A DNA stretch of 64,000 nucleotides from Paralvinella palmiformis (taxonomy: Eukaryota; Annelida; Polychaeta; Terebellida; Alvinellidae): the NCBI GenBank assembly GCA_025642065.1, contig JAODUP010000833.1, positions 62,001 to 126,000 of the forward strand, read 5' to 3'. A program made the position numbers and the translations under genes. A model generated the notes under the pieces. The model had not been told where the DNA came from, made no database searches, and saw only the letters and a list, made by a program, of their open reading frames with translations. Position 1 is the first letter of the stretch. Every line of letters starts with the position of its first letter. This document shows, one piece after another, positions 62,660 to 64,000 of the stretch.

Positions 62660-63462
62660 ACCTTACACTTCAATGGTTAGATCTTGGGTGACGAGACCAT
62701 TGAAAATGGTGGGAGATATTGTTGACCCCTGAGGACAGCCAGTAGTGAGATCCTGGGGGTCAGAGATGGTTCCTTGAATCTTTACTTTTAACTTTCTGTT
62801 TGTTAGAAAGTTCTCTATCCATGTGATGAGCCTCCCTGATATGCCCAATGAGATAAGGGAGTCCAGCATGGAAAGATGATCAACGCGCTCGAACGCCTTC
62901 TGGGGGAAGGAAGGAACGAGTAGACTGGGTGTTCTTGAGATGGGGATTGCTCCCGTCGCTTCTGTGTTTACGTCTTGAAGTAGTGACTGAAGGAATGGAT
63001 TGATGGCCGGGTCTGGACAGTTACTTAATTTCTTCTCAAAGAGATCCCAATCTGCTTTCTCTGTGATCCACCTGGGTGGTATATGGATCCCTGGAGCCTT
63101 ATGGAATACATTGGTAATATCGATGCTGTTAGCTATGTGGTCTGGGGTGAGTCTTTCATTTTGGTGCCAGTGTGTAGCTGTGGTTAGCTGTGGGGACACG
63201 ATGACTAGATCCAGTGTAGAGCGGTAAACCCTGTGGTTGGAACTTTTGGATCATTTATTACGATGCTCTCGGATCTGTTTAATTGGTCTAGTAGATGTTG
63301 GCCTGGTACAGTGTGGGGTGGATCGACCACACGTATATAAACATAGCGTAGACTTTTGAAATGTTGACACCTATCGACAAAAGTTCGAATTTTGATACGA
63401 CCACTTTCAGTTGCTAATTGCTTTTGGTGGTGTATTGTTGCAAATTGCTTCAAGGTAAACAA
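62660..63462 (-). pseudogene. Non-LTR retrotransposon relic (endonuclease-RT), internally deleted
   Basis: The minus strand reads an endonuclease C-terminus across a frameshift (STLDLVIVSPQL, then THWHQNERLTPDHI), then a linker. It jumps directly to reverse transcriptase KAFERVDHLSML, ITWIENFLTNRKL and TTGCPQGSTISPTIFN, which is the fingers/palm region with the PQGSxxSP motif. The N-terminal RT fingers are missing, so a deletion joins EN to RT. The YADD box is not present before the frame ends at 62663. It is non-functional. Confidence 0.85.
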
Positions 63463-64000
63463 AAAGACAATTATTCAGTGATATATAATGTTCCAGCTTA
63501 AAAGTTTATTAAGTGTAATAAATAACGAATAGGGTTTTAATGTTGTGGTCGATTCTCCCGCCTGGTCGAACCTCCCCACTTCTATATTTTTTTTGAAAAA
63601 CAACAAATCGAAATACAACGAAATACTACCTATAACTAAGTATTAGCACAATGGTTTTGCTTGCGGTATACTTGAAAAAAAACTTTCTTCAGGCGTCACT
63701 CAACAAGTCGCCCATTTTGTCTTCCTTGACCCGTGCAATGGGGCGGGGTGTTTTTTTTTCTCGACCGACCCTATATTTTCAGTGAATTTTCGGAGGGGGG
63801 GAGGAAGTCAGTAAAACAATGGCCTAAGAGACAAACATAGTGTACTACTATCATTTGTGATTGTAATTCCAGTTAGATAAAGTGAAATTAAATTAATTGT
63901 TGAACAAATGGACATTTTATAAAACCCATGTCTCAAATCTATCTATGTGATCCCATGATATAGCATGCATCAGGACACATCGCAATGCATGTTTACCATT
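63463..64000. other. No feature recognised
   Basis: AT-rich sequence with T-runs and short homopolymers; no open frame with a recognisable protein. Confidence 0.4.

Noticed and set aside
1..64000. CRISPR arrays, bacterial operons or phage modules
   Set aside because: The tandem repeats lack unique spacers of constant length, and the genes are split by spliceosomal introns; this is animal DNA.

Overview
This is animal genomic DNA: AT-rich, with small exons bounded by GT/AG, kilobase introns, many (TA)n and (CA)n tracts, and several families of tRNA-derived SINEs. Nothing resembles prokaryotic gene organisation. A marine lophotrochozoan, perhaps a mollusc, is my best guess from repeat style and protein similarity; that is inference, and no marker in the window settles it.

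Four protein-coding genes can be read with phase-consistent splice sites. (1) Minus strand, 1690-4319: first two coding exons of MOGS (processing alpha-glucosidase I of the ER); the rest lies off the left edge. (2) Plus strand, 8369-23581: nearly complete alpha-L-iduronidase (IDUA), a lysosomal glycosidase, in 15 coding exons with both catalytic glutamates; the signal-peptide start is not resolved. (3) Minus strand, 26535-46993: a six-exon gene of 733 codons for a single-pass membrane protein. Its order is signal peptide, von Willebrand A domain, Cys-rich segment, ephrin-receptor-like GCC2/GCC3 domain, three EGF domains, transmembrane helix, short cytoplasmic tail, and a C-terminal profilin-like domain. 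I do not know this architecture, and it is the main discovery candidate. (4) Minus strand, 54848-60828: last four coding exons of SMYD5 (SET/MYND methyltransferase family); the 5' part is probably off the right edge.

Layout: 1-4.3 kb MOGS; 4.3-8.3 kb divergent intergenic region with an E-box, a CCAAT box and a 90-odd-bp minisatellite; 8.4-23.6 kb IDUA, with introns holding palindromic, SINE and other dispersed repeats; 23.6-26.5 kb convergent intergenic region; 26.5-47.0 kb the VWA-EGF-profilin gene, with introns holding a LINE relic, an hAT-like element, SINEs and long microsatellites; 47-54.8 kb intergenic; 54.8-60.8 kb SMYD5; 60.8-64 kb repeats and a LINE relic.

The four genes are not an operon or pathway. 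MOGS and IDUA are both glycosidases of the secretory/lysosomal route and lie head to head, which may be coincidence. If the profilin-like domain is part of gene 3, that receptor could couple extracellular adhesion to actin or to polyproline ligands inside the cell.
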